A stretch of DNA of 64,000 nt from Tigriopus japonicus (taxonomy: Eukaryota; Arthropoda; Copepoda; Harpacticoida; Harpacticidae), in assembly GCA_010645155.1 (NCBI GenBank), contig CM021312.1:7472006-7536005 (forward strand), written 5' to 3'. The notes under the pieces were generated by a model, which saw nothing but the letters and a program-made list of their open reading frames with translations, was not told where the DNA came from and did not search any database. The position numbers were made by a program, and so were the translations under genes. Below, piece by piece: positions 21,065-31,955 of this stretch. Within the stretch, counting starts at the first letter, position 1. Each line of letters starts with the position of its first letter.

Positions 21065-24000
21065 ATGATGGACGGTGGTGCGGCTGGTCTCGATCCCGAG
21101 CCCAATCCGTGGCCCCCCAACGGCTCCGCCCAAGACTCTGGCGTGGAGACGGAATGTGACCAAGAAAGCAATGACAGTAGTCTCTCGTCGGTGAGTGTGG
21201 GCGGAGCCGGACCGGGCCTGCCCGCTGCGGCTGGTGTAGCCGGAGTTCCTCCGCCATTACCGGTGGTGGATGAAGCGATGGTCGAACCCATGGCTGGTCC
21301 ATCTCACTCACCCATCCTGCCTTCTCTCCCACCCACACCTGAGCCGAATCTACCCGTGTCTTCCTCATCCTCTTCATTAATGCCACCGCCTTCGGTGACC
21401 GAAGATGGATACTTGGGCGATTGCTCCTCCGACGGTGGCAACGAGAAGAACTTTCCTATGCCGCCCGAGAAGCTCAAAAGACTTTTATTTCAAAGGCACG
21501 CGGGAAGCGGTGGTGACAATTCGGGGTCCGACTCTAACATGCCCAACGGTGTGGACCTAGTGGAGCCACCCGCCGGTTTGGCTTTTCAAAATTTGTCCCA
21601 AGAATTACACAATGGCTACCAGATATTAAATAACGTGCGAGGAAATGGATCGGTGTTGGGACCCTCCGTTCATCACCACCCTCAAATTGGATCTCGAAAG
21701 ATGCGCTCCATGATAAAAAATAAGCTATCCAATGCGGCCAACAGTAACAATTGGTCACACATGAAGGCCTATATGGCAGGTCGTAAGCTAAGAACGGCGG
21801 CTAATGTGAATAACGTGGAAACGATCAATCAGCTCTTAGCGAGCGGAGTAGATCCTAATGCAGTGGATGATCATCAACGGACAGCTCTTCATTTTGCAGC
21901 TGCCAAAGGCTACTCAGATATTGTGAACGTGCTTCTTCAGAATGGGTCTGATCCAAATCAGAAGGATTCCTTGGGCAACACTGCCTTACATTTAGCTGCC
22001 TGCACGAATCACATTGATGTCGTCACGTTGCTTCTCAGGGCTGGGACCAATCTCGCAGAGCTGGACAATAATGGACGAACTCCAGTTCAATTAGCTCAAG
22101 CCAAGTTAAAGATGTTGCAAAGAAATCAGAGTTCTGCCACTGAAATGGGAAAGGTGAGTGTGTTGATACCCTTTGTTCCGAAATAGTTCTGCTACTTTCT
22201 AGTTAATTACTTTCTCTTCTTTCACATTTACATGTTTTTCAACTAAATCATACAAAAAAAGCATATAATTTGATTTCTTCCGATATTTAAATCCTAAATT
22301 TGAAGTGAAAAAGGAGGCAAAGGCTTAAATTGAGTTAGGCAGGGTTCCTGAGTTAGGTAAGAAATTAAATGAACTTGAGACTTTTTAGAATAATGCAATT
22401 CAACCGACCAATTTTCTGTGTTATATCTCTCAATCTCGAATACTAGGGGCCTCTCATTCCATCTAGAACACGATAATACTAGAGGTGGTGAAGTCATTAT
22501 TGAATTTCAAAGGCAATGGGGCATGCACAAAGGTTCCTACAGTGAGCGTTTTTAATTGTACCGGGCGGGCCATTGATTACTTTATTATTCATAAAATTAA
22601 CAGAGCAGTTGGCTGTGCCGAGTTGCTCGGCCCATTTTGGCAAATGATCGATTTTTTTCATTCACAGATACCTTGGCGGGAGTTGGGTCAACAAAATGCA
22701 AAATTCACTTGCAGGGTTACTGAATAAAAAGCACTTCAGCAAGTCTAGTACAACTGCAAAAATCTGATTTAACAGTGATCCAAAAAACAATTTAACGATG
22801 TATATTTATTCAGCTGACTCCATAGCATCATGCCAATTTTTTAAAATGCTTCCCATATTGAGATTGTGAATTAGTTTTTGCTACTTCTTTCTAGAAATGT
22901 ATAATTTAATGTAGCTCATGTGCTAGTGAATAAACTGAGCCAAGGATCCCTGACTGAGCATATTAGAAACCAGGTGTAAGCAGAGTTATCTACGTAAAAG
23001 TAACGTAGCGACCATATCCAGGGACGTACACTCAATGAATAAACGCTAAAACTGAAATGGCTTGCATTCACCAAAATGGGCCGAGCAAATCAGCACAGCC
23101 AACGGCCTTGTTTTACCACTAGCAGTATATGTTTTGAAACGCTAACTTAATCAAACTTTGTGCATGTCCCATTGAGACCAGTGTTGAAGTTCAAATTTTT
23201 ATTGAATATTCTTTTCATTATTGTTAATTAGCTCACGAGCAAAGAAAACAAAAATAATGTTGCATAAAAATCCTGAAAAAAAGGGGATGAATATTTTCTC
23301 TCGCCAATTTCCTAGTTAGTCTACTAAGTGTGTTTATTACCATAAACGTTTTACCAAGCTCTTGGTCAAGTTGACAAAACTTTGGATGATGGATCAAAAG
23401 CGCTTTTGGTCGAAATTTTGGTTTCGATTATGCCTATCGAAACCGAAAATAGACACGCACAAAAAGGAATATTGTTTGAAATAAGAGTTAAGATATTTTC
23501 GGTCCAAAAATCTCGGAAACATCGAGTAATTTCCAAAGTTAAAAAAGAGTTGCCTTCTTTTTGCTCTCTACTTGTGTAAATTTAAAGGTGAATTGTATAT
23601 TCATATAATTTGCTGTTAGTTGGTTTCGGTTAAGAAACTATTTATTCCTTCACTAATAAAACTACGATTGCGTCCTTTGGAGAACCCTGAGCAAAAAGAG
23701 CCGTTGATAGCTAAAAGATATAAAAAAGATAAAGCTAAAGATATGTTGAAAATGTTTGGTCTGTATTTAATGCGGCATTTCATCGTCCTTTTGCCCGTGA
23801 ACCGCATGACAGAATTCAAATCAATATAGGGCAATGCTTTTCAACTTTGAAATAAGTCTGCTCAAGCTGATCTAAAAACCATGAGAAACAAGAAACCGGC
23901 CAACTGTGTATTGATTGCGTATTAATGAAGGCAGCAAATGAAAAATGGATTAAAAACTGAATTGAAACCTAAACCCACAATTTTCAGCATGCTTGATCTT

Positions 24001-24201
24001 ATGTTTCAGATTAAAAACGAAGTTCAACAAGTCGTGGAGATGATGCGCGAGTATTTGTCCAAGAGTGGGCATGGAACCAATAGTGCCTACAACGATCTTT
24101 TGAACTCCTTCTCCAAACGCTTCACCCTTCACAAGAATCAAGACGACATCAATAGTGATCTCCAAAATTTGCTGGACTCCTTGGGAAACCTTCAAGTTTA
24201 G
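21065..24201 (+). CDS. ANKRD54: Ankyrin repeat domain-containing protein 54
   Basis: Two coding exons, 21065-22153 (363 codons) and 24010-24201, joined in phase 0 across an intron of about 1.86 kb (GTGAGT...TTTCAG), giving 426 aa. Residues ~1-240 are a Pro/Ser/Gly-rich, probably disordered N-terminus longer than in the human protein (about 300 aa in total). Ankyrin repeats follow: NNVETINQLLASGVDPNAVD, then RTALHFAAAKGYSDIVNVLL, then NTALHLAACTNHIDVVTLLL and RTPVQLAQAKLKML. The second exon supplies the helical tail starting IKNEVQQVVEMMREYL, matching the ANKRD54 C-terminus and confirming the splice. Vertebrate ANKRD54 is a nucleocytoplasmic shuttling scaffold that binds Lyn/Btk-type kinases; whether this holds here is unknown. 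If the intron is retained, translation ends shortly after 22153. The intron contains an inverted-repeat element. Confidence 0.92.
22608..23103. repeat. Inverted-repeat element in ANKRD54 intron
   Basis: GTTGGCTGTGCCGAGTTGCT and the bases after it (22608-22640) reappear inverted at 23071-23103 with about two mismatches over 33 bp. The ~430 bp between them have no coding signal. Probable MITE; no target duplication identified. Confidence 0.65.
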
Positions 24202-24404
24202 CCAGCTAGATCCGATCTCGTTACTCATATTGAGGACAAGCTACTAAGTACAGTACTACTAAATATGTATTGATCCCATGTCAATTCGTTCAAAGGTAAA
24301 TAGGAAAAAGAACTGTGAATTGCCTAAAATACCTTGTACCTCCTTCTTCGTTACTACTTCTTTTTGCCATTAGTGATGCCAACACACACTGCGGCAAAAC
24401 GTTG

Positions 24405-25877
24405 ATGATCATCATCATCATCATGACGACCTTGACTATTTTCACTCCCTATTGTCGTCTAAGTGTCATTCTCGTCTTGGCTGACTTGCTCAATCTCACT
24501 TTAGCACACAATGACAATCTCCAAGACTGTTCTAAACGTCTTTTTGTGGAGGCCACTTTTGATACCCGCCTTATGGGCGACCCTCACAATTTTGATAGCT
24601 TCAGAAAGACCAAAAGCGATTTCTCTTCGTTGCCCTGGCCTGACAGTGATCTCATTACGTTCACATTAGAGACCCGCCGTTCGCTAAAGCCCACACAAAC
24701 CCCCTCAATCAAAAGCAACAACACAACAGTGTTGATTCAGTTAGCTCTAAAGCCATTCGAGGTTATGAGCCCCGAGCCTTTCCTCACCAGTTATGATCCT
24801 GCCAAGGCGAACGCATCATCGGGCAAGGTTGAGGATCAACTATTCAATTGTTTCATGGACAGATCGGAGGACAATTTGTGTGAGAAGGCGCGACATAACC
24901 CTCGATGTTGCTACGATTCTCGAGCACAACTTCACGAGCTCCACAAAATCTATCCGGCTTGTGACTCGCCCTGCACACAACCCTGTGATGCAATTTGTTA
25001 CCAAGCCATGGTTTTACAGGTTGAATTCGAACGGCTACAAGAACAGGAGGACATACCGGCTAAAACTAGTTTCTCGATGGTGGGACGCCAGATACGACTA
25101 AGTCAACAGCAGAGACAAGGTCCCTTTCAGGTCCATGAAATGCGGAACCGAAGCTTCTCCGATGTAGTCTCGGTCGATCTCGAGCCCAAATATTACGTCA
25201 GTCGAAGTCATGCATTTGAGAGCTTGGTGAATGATAAGGTGGCGACTGGATATTGGTTGAGGTGGCGACCTCAACGAGATGACCTCGGGCCTACCTTAGA
25301 GGTCGGTCGAGAGGGTTCCGAGGTGCCATACTTCATCCATGATTTCCAAGAGGAATGCATGGATTGCCTTCACGGGGACAATTTCTCATGGCGAGCCTCA
25401 GATGTCCAACTTCCCCGACTCGTTTCCACGTTTAGGCCCAAATTTTGGGCGGCTAATGCCCATTTCGGCGGTGAGGACGTCATTGTCGGAGTCAATTGCA
25501 CCTCGTTGGTTGTGAATGATTTCCAAAACCAATTCAATTTGGGTGGCATTTGCATTTCTGATGACCAATGCCGACGTTGGTGCTCCTCGGAAGAGAAAGA
25601 ACCCCATTGTTTGAATCGGAAATGTCTTTTGGAGAATCAAAGTGTATTATTACCCCACTCAGTTCAGAGGCGAACGTGTCAGCTTCCGGCAGGACCGAAT
25701 ATTCCACTTGAATATATCTTGGTCTTCTTTGGGGCTGGGCTAGATTTTGTACTATTTGTCATCTGGGGGGCTTTGGCCTGTTATTATGCAGGGAGTCTTA
25801 ACCCCAGGAAAAAGCGAGCCCAGCTACGATCCACTCCCCAATCAATGATCTCACCCCCTGTAGAAGCCGCTGAGTAA
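24405..25877 (+). CDS. Unrecognised single-pass membrane protein with Cys-rich ectodomain
   Basis: Intronless frame of 490 aa from the ATG at 24405; an ATG at 24423 is an equally good start. The frame is open upstream to 24315 without an ATG. A hydrophobic segment (about residues 15-35) reads as a signal peptide. The ectodomain (about 36-435) has roughly 18 cysteines in clusters (NPRCCYD, ACDSPCTQPCDAIC, EECMDCL, DDQCRRWC) and several N-glycosylation sequons. One hydrophobic span, YILVFFGAGLDFVLFVIWGA, follows near residue 440, then a short basic tail beginning NPRKKRAQLR. This predicts a type I surface protein. I do not recognise the family. A faint similarity in Cys spacing to HAP2/GCS1 gamete fusogens was noted (C-x(17)-C around VNCTSLVVNDFQNQFN), but the distance to the membrane is far too short, so this is weak. 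It lies between ANKRD54 and the MBLAC2-like gene on the same strand. Confidence 0.75.
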   Translation: MIIIIIMTTLTIFTPYCRLSVILVLADLLNLTLAHNDNLQDCSKRLFVEATFDTRLMGDPHNFDSFRKTKSDFSSLPWPDSDLITFTLETRRSLKPTQTPSIKSNNTTVLIQLALKPFEVMSPEPFLTSYDPAKANASSGKVEDQLFNCFMDRSEDNLCEKARHNPRCCYDSRAQLHELHKIYPACDSPCTQPCDAICYQAMVLQVEFERLQEQEDIPAKTSFSMVGRQIRLSQQQRQGPFQVHEMRNRSFSDVVSVDLEPKYYVSRSHAFESLVNDKVATGYWLRWRPQRDDLGPTLEVGREGSEVPYFIHDFQEECMDCLHGDNFSWRASDVQLPRLVSTFRPKFWAANAHFGGEDVIVGVNCTSLVVNDFQNQFNLGGICISDDQCRRWCSSEEKEPHCLNRKCLLENQSVLLPHSVQRRTCQLPAGPNIPLEYILVFFGAGLDFVLFVIWGALACYYAGSLNPRKKRAQLRSTPQSMISPPVEAAE

Positions 25878-26248
25878 ATCGTTTGTAACAAAACCTGAAA
25901 TGATTTAATTATTTCAATTATTGAAATGGCAATTGCCAACTGAGGATGAGGACCATTTCAGAAACGATGAGAGTAAGGTTACAAATTTGATGTCAGAGAC
26001 ACACCCTCCTCTTCAAAATTTGATGTTATCAGTATTTCTTTATCTAAACCAGTTTCTTTCCTTCTATTGTCTCCTTTACAAATACTTGTGAGACCCGAGC
26101 GTATATTCTGAAGACAAGGAGTTGTTCCTTTGTGTCATATTCTGGACAAGATCGGTTTTACAAGACAAAGCGTTACTGAATCATCCTCTTTTATCCCATA
26201 ATCAGCTCTACGTAGTGGTTTGTTGGTTGGTTGGTTGGTTGGTTGGCA
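25878..26248. other. Short intergenic spacer with GGTT microsatellite
   Basis: 371 bp between the membrane-protein gene and the MBLAC2-like gene; (TTGG)n at about 26219-26247. May include the promoter or first exon of the MBLAC2-like gene. Confidence 0.5.
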
Positions 26249-27683
26249 ATGTTGAAGCTTGTGAGTGGTGCTTTTAAGGAGAAATCGGGATTTTCTCTTG
26301 TTTTTCGGACGATCGAAAAGTCGTCCTCCCGATCATTTTCAACGACATCGGTTTGGCCTGGTTTCTGCACTACCGCTGTTTCTGACATTGCTTCCCACAA
26401 TACTAATACCATTGTCCATTGTCATGGTCGTCACATTCATGGCCGAGGCTCCCAAACTGAAATCCATTGCTTTAAGCGAGGGATTGCAACCAATCGTCAG
26501 CATCCGCCTCATCCTTTGTTTCAATACAGGGAAGTTCGGCCCGGAGTGTTCTGGATAGAGGAAAAGTATTTCGATTCTTGGAATCGCGCCAACATGTTCT
26601 TCCTTGTCGGATCCGATCGTGATCTTTTGACTGACACTGGTGAGAAACTTGGAGGTCACTTTTTATTGCTTTATGATCTTGCTTTTTCCCTTAAGCTTAT
26701 TCATGCATAATAATGATTTCCGCTTGGAATTTCATTGGCATTGTCGTCTTGAGGGCATTTTCGTCCAATGCAACGACGCCAAGCATAACGAAGACTTTGA
26801 TCCGGATCCGGATGATAATGAGAATTATGATCTTGTCCTTACTTTTGAAGGCGTGGGAATATTCAATCTTCGTGAGTTCCTCCATATCACGGGACTTCGG
26901 CATCGAGAGGCAAAGAAACCCATGGACGTGGTCTTGACCCATATCCACTTCGATCACTCCGGTGGGGTACATCATTTTCAAGACGGGAAAACTAGGGATG
27001 ATGTGAAAATTAAGATTCACAAGTTGGAAGCTGGGAGCTTGAGGCACCCATTAAAAACCGCCTCGTGGATTATGAATCACGAAGTTTTGCCCAAACCCTC
27101 CCCTGACTGGACCGCTCGCTCATATCAGGTTCAGGGTGTGTCAAATGTCAGCCCCATTCAAGACGGCGAAGCCATACATTTAGGAGACAAAACGTTTCAG
27201 GTATTTGTTGCTAGCGTTTGGGATTCATGGGGTGGCCTACTCCCTCACTTTATGAAATGCATCAACCAAGAACAAAATCAAATTCTGTGCTTGTAGATTC
27301 TCCATGTTCCCGGTCATTCCCCTGGGAGTGTCGCTCTATTTGACGAGGTCCATGGAATTCTCCTGACAGGAGATACCCTGTATCAAACCGACCAAGAACT
27401 GATTGACTGGTATCCAGGAAGTTCATGTAAACAGCTTGAGCACAGTCTCCTGCGATTACAGAAGCTCATTCCATCGGTGGATCTCATCTTACCGGGCCAT
27501 AACGCCATTCTGTGCAACAGGAACCTCATGCTGCAATGCATCGATCAACATCTTTCGAAACAGAGTTGGTCGAGAACATTCACCAAAACGATGATTTCAA
27601 AATCAAGGGCTCATTTGTTGTTGGGAGCGAATCACTACCTATTTGCTGTTCCTGACCGTATGCGGAAATTGTTGCAAAATTGA
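26249..27683 (+). CDS. MBLAC2: MBLAC2-like metallo-beta-lactamase-fold hydrolase
   Basis: Three exons: up to 26639, 26851-27200 and 27297-27683, with GT-AG introns of 211 and 96 bp; the splices restore one continuous MBLAC2-like reading. Metal-binding motifs are all present: THIHFDHSGG (HxHxDH), HVPGHSPGS, LLTGDTLY (Asp) and ILPGHNAIL (final His). The opening VFWIEEKYFDSWNRANMFFL and the DTG-V-G join over intron 1 match vertebrate MBLAC2, a protein reported to act as an acyl-CoA (palmitoyl-CoA) thioesterase. The N-terminus is unresolved. The frame reaches back to an ATG at 26249, but residues before about 26530 look non-coding. A good acceptor (TTTGTTTCAATACAG, ending at 26529) suggests a separate upstream first exon. 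A GGTT microsatellite lies just before 26249. Confidence 0.85.
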
Positions 27684-28990
27684 TATAAATGCTTAAATAT
27701 CGTGGCTCCATTTGTCGTTGGATTTCGAATGCATATAAACCAACAAGGGTATTGAACCAACGGGCACTTTGCAATAAACGAATTGGGGGTTCGACAAAAG
27801 AAACACTATGTCTGTCAGTCGAAGACTCGTTGGCCACACAACGCGTAACATAAATCAGAGCCAAACTCAACCCAAATTGGTTAAAAATAGCCTTTAGCAT
27901 AAAGACCCTAACTTTTTGGTAACCTTTCATTTTTTCGATACTCCTTGGTTTGCATTTCATACTTAAACACTAAGCCTTAATGTCGTGTTAGTTTTCAAAA
28001 TGTTAAATGCATCTTGTTCAGTTTAATCTGATCTTTCTGGCCCATTTTGTAATTCATCGAGATTTCACTTTGAAAGAATGGTAGAGCAAGAAGTATTTTT
28101 CTGGAAATGTTTTTCATAGTAAGATGAGTGCTTTCCAAAAATCAAACTTCTAGAGGCGTATAGTTTTGGTTAACGTGGATGGCTGACTCCCTGTCCCCAC
28201 CCAGCTCGAGACATTATTGAGTTTTGGTTGGAATCTTCAAGTGCATTGTTTGACTTTGAACGTGTGCAGAATGGGCCAAGAATCGTGCCGGTTTCAAACA
28301 TGTTCTTCATCATTGGAATGATCATTTCGAATGGAAGCACTTCGACATCAAGTCGCTCGCTCACTCACTCACTCACTCATTCGCTTACTCACACGCTCAC
28401 ACCAAAGAACCGTAGTATCTTTCATTCACTGTAATGCATGTAAAGTCTAAGTTCAAGGACATCCAACGCCCAGGAGGTGGTGAAGAGGGAGAGGGAGTGT
28501 TCGGTGTATGAGGCAGGTTTCAAAAACCCACACCCATATTTCTACAGGCATTCGCCCTCCTGACGCTCAGTTACCTCATCCATTAGAGCAGTAGGGTAGG
28601 GCCGATTGGCATCCTGAAGTTGTGTTTTGGATGATCTCTTTGTGTGGATAACACTGACGAAGGCCACATTAAAATGAAATAGAGCTACCTCCTTATCATC
28701 TATTTTGTTGGAATTCTCGACTCGTCGTGGCTGTGGAGGAGAGGATGATCTTCACCCAGCCCATGATCATTGAGAGCTCTATTGGAAAAGACGTCGGCGA
28801 TGGCCAGTCCAATTCTGGCTAACACCAGATCCCTATTTCAGTAGTCAAAATCAAATATGGGTATTGCAGGAGTTAATGGTTACTTCCTTAATTTGTTATG
28901 ATTAGACCTGGGCAAAATATTTTTTTTTGTTGTGCGTCAGCTCATGGCTGACGAGCGTAACGTCAGCTGACCCTACTCCTTGAAACGTCT
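27684..28990. other. Intergenic DNA with ACTC microsatellite
   Basis: No gene recognised. (ACTC)n-like repeats lie at about 28350-28400. The remainder is unremarkable. Confidence 0.5.
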
Positions 28991-29266
28991 GGAATGGATG
29001 AGTGTAATCGAACGAATTCAGCTGTGGATTCTGGGGACAAAATGACTAGGGATGGGTCAGAACTAGGATCTGACATTTTACAGGTTCAGTTTGCTACGTG
29101 AGGAACAAATTCTTATTTGAATTGATTGTCAAAATGAAGAAAACGAGTTGGGCTAACGAATTTTGATTAAATTTTATGGAGGGTGAGTCTCGACTCCGAC
29201 GCATCCCTAGCCATTTTGGCCCTAGAATCCCCAGCTGAATTCGTTCGATTACACTTATCCATTTCC
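28991..29266. mobile_element. MITE with 64-bp terminal inverted repeats
   Basis: The arm 28991-29054 (starting GGAATGGATGAGTGTAATCG) is repeated in inverted form at 29203-29266 with a handful of mismatches, enclosing about 150 bp. No coding capacity. It sits next to the LINE 3' end that follows. Target duplication not resolved. Confidence 0.75.
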
Positions 29267-29309
29267 GCATCCACAGGAAAAAAATTATTATAAATTTTTT
29301 TTTGGGGGG

Positions 29310-30120
29310 GGGCGGATTTTTTAATACCGCTACAAGGAATGGGATTCCCTGTAAAGAGAGTTAATGATTAATATAGTTTATAAAAATTACCGTTTATATG
29401 AAATTTGATCTGCTAATGAGTTACTGTTGGCAGATCTGAACAACTCTTGAATAGTGGGTTGGTCAGGAATAGTATTCAAAAAATTGTCCAATCCTGCCTT
29501 AAATGCTGTTAGAGGATCAGCTGCTACATATTCCCAACGAAGACTAATGGGTAACAAATTGAACAATGAAGGAGTCCGATAAAGAAGAGAGGAGGACTTC
29601 ATTGTTCGAACTAGCCTTGATTCCCTTGGATTTGGAGGTGCTCTCAAAAGGCAAGTAAAACCTCTACAATCACTACAACTGATCTCAAAGCCTGGGTTAG
29701 GACAGAGCCCATGAATGCTCTTGAAGACATACAGTATCAGATACCTTTCATACCTTCTCTGAGTACTGTACAGCCCTAGCTTCTGGAGCCTCTCCCAATC
29801 CGAGAGCTCTCTTATTCATGTGATGTTCCTAGTAAAACATCTTTGAACCTGCTCGACCTTTTGCAAACCTGCCAAACTCATTGGAGCCCAAATGGGTGAG
29901 GCATATTCAAGATGCGGTTGAACAATCGACTTGAACAGAGTTAGCATCGTAATACTATCTCTGGACTTGAAAGTGCGATAGATCCAGCTGCACGTTTTAA
30001 ATGCCTTCCCCACTTTCAACTGGATATGCTCATCGAACTTTCCATCATCTTGGATGACAACTCCTAAATCCCTCATGGGTAAGACCTGCTCAATATCACA
30101 ACCTCCATTGTCTTTTGCCT
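29310..30120 (-). mobile_element. LINE (CR1/L2-like) 3' end, copy 2
   Basis: The longest of the four reverse-transcriptase C-terminal fragments in this orientation. It starts with MRDLGVVIQDDGKFDEHIQL, continues through PHLEYASPIWAPM and ends with ANSNSLADQISYKR plus stop. A stop and frame change between the two halves (around 29650-29815) make it a pseudogene. The 3' end has GGAATCCCATTCC followed by TTGTAGCGGTATTAAAAAATC. Confidence 0.88.
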
Positions 30121-31955
30121 ATTTTGCCGGGGCCTAGTTATGATTTCCCAAAACCAACCGTGAACCTGGTCAAAACAAGTCAGATTTTTATGAAAACATT
30201 GCAATAATTATTTTCACCTTCATTTAAGACCATGCAAAGTATATTTCAAAAGACAAATTTGCAAGAAGACATAGTTTAAGTTCATTTTTGTTTTCTTACT
30301 TAGTATATTTGTGTTAGGATTGTTTGTGTATGAGTGCACCCGAAGACCAATGGCTATTATGATTTACCTATGGATTAAAACATTGTCGTCATATAACTTT
30401 AAGATGAGCCCAGCTTGAGGCTTATATTGTACATTAATTGAGAGCCTCTGTAAACTTTGCATAAAACCTGATGATTTGCAATGCCTATTATTTTTTTCAG
30501 TTAGTAACCCTACTGCGATGTATGATGATTCTTCCCCCTTGTTCCCCTTCAAAATCGGCTGACTTTTGATTAAAATTGATTATGGTATTCACATATCGAT
30601 CAAATGATAAACATCAGTGTTTCCAAAAGTACATAGGGATTACGTTTAACGAAACAAGGCCCACCTCTGCCATGAACTCACGTTCATTCGTACTACCATC
30701 ATTTGTCCATTACTGAACGTCCGTGCTCTTTCAACCTTTCCATTCTGTTTTAGAGAGCTTAACGCCAATCGCTTGGGTCTCATGAATTCTCACGAGAGAC
30801 ATGCAGCTCGTCGAATTGATTCATCAGTCTTGTAGTTTCAGTTGGCCTGAAAAGTTCCTGCGTGACGATTACCAAAAAATAATTTGTCTTTTGAAGAAAC
30901 CCGAGGAATAGAATCAATCAGCCAAGGAAAGACAAGAAACTCTGAAACCGCTAGGTGATATTTCATTTTGCTTCATTAGCACTATTTCAATCCGATTTCC
31001 GAGGCCACGAGGACATCTGAACATCCAATCTCCGTGGTCTTCTATGTTTGCTCTTTTGCAATCGTTCTCTTGAGAAATTCGGCAGGTGGACGCTCCTTAT
31101 GCCGTGCACCACAAAATGTACATTCTTCCAGCCTATCTTACCCCTCGACGCGTTGTCTGCTTTGGTTACATTCGCCGAATCGCGAGTTTTCTTTAATCTG
31201 CGCATCCAACCATCCAAGTGATCGTGATCTGTAATTGGAGCAAGAACACATCTTTTGAATCGTCGGGCAATCCAGTCAACTTGAACTCAACTGGTTGAAC
31301 CTTGAACTTGCTTTTCCAAGTTTCTTAAGAGCTAAAGAAGAGTGAGAGCCTTTGCTCATTCCAAAGTCTGTGTGATTAGTCTTAATTGAAAAAGAGCCCA
31401 TCCTTCCCAAAGTTCGAACAAGTACCCCTCACAAGCTTGGAGCCCCGATTTCGTCTTCATCGAACGTCTCGCGCATCAGGTGAGGAAAGAGCCTCCTTTA
31501 GTGCACCAAGAACGGGCAAGATACGTAGGGAGATACTGCAACATTCGAGGGTGGAGTGCCCAGGCCTGTCGCTAAGAGGATCAAAGAATCAAGACGCGCG
31601 GAAAGCACGGTTCCAGATACAAGTACAAAATTGAACACCACCCGAAGAGCCCACTTCGACCACTTGCACTACGTACATCGAAAAGATTCAGGCACTTGGC
31701 TGCTAGGTAGGTACGTAGGTTGGTTGGTCGGTTGGATGGTTAATCGCTTGGTTGGTTGGCCGCTTGGTTGTTCGTTCACTTTCCGCACTCACGAGCTTTG
31801 CGCCAAGTCAAGAAGTATCAGAGGAGGCACCCAGCTAGGAAAGTGTGTCAGAACTCGACCATTTTAGTTGGTCCTTTGACAGTGAAAGTGTCACGATCTT
31901 CCGATAGACATACAACATCTAGTGACGCACATAAGTTTGAGGAAGTGCGGAGTTA
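30121..31955. other. Intergenic DNA and chitinase 5' flank
   Basis: No coding exon found. GGTT-rich microsatellite at about 31707-31770 lies in the probable 5' UTR or promoter of the chitinase. A donor-like CAG/GTGAGG near 31471 could mark a 5' UTR intron. Confidence 0.45.

Noticed and set aside
24315..24404. N-terminal extension of the membrane protein (from a GTG at 24315)
   Set aside because: No ATG in that part; a nuclear gene is expected to start at 24405 or 24423, which also places the hydrophobic segment as a signal peptide.
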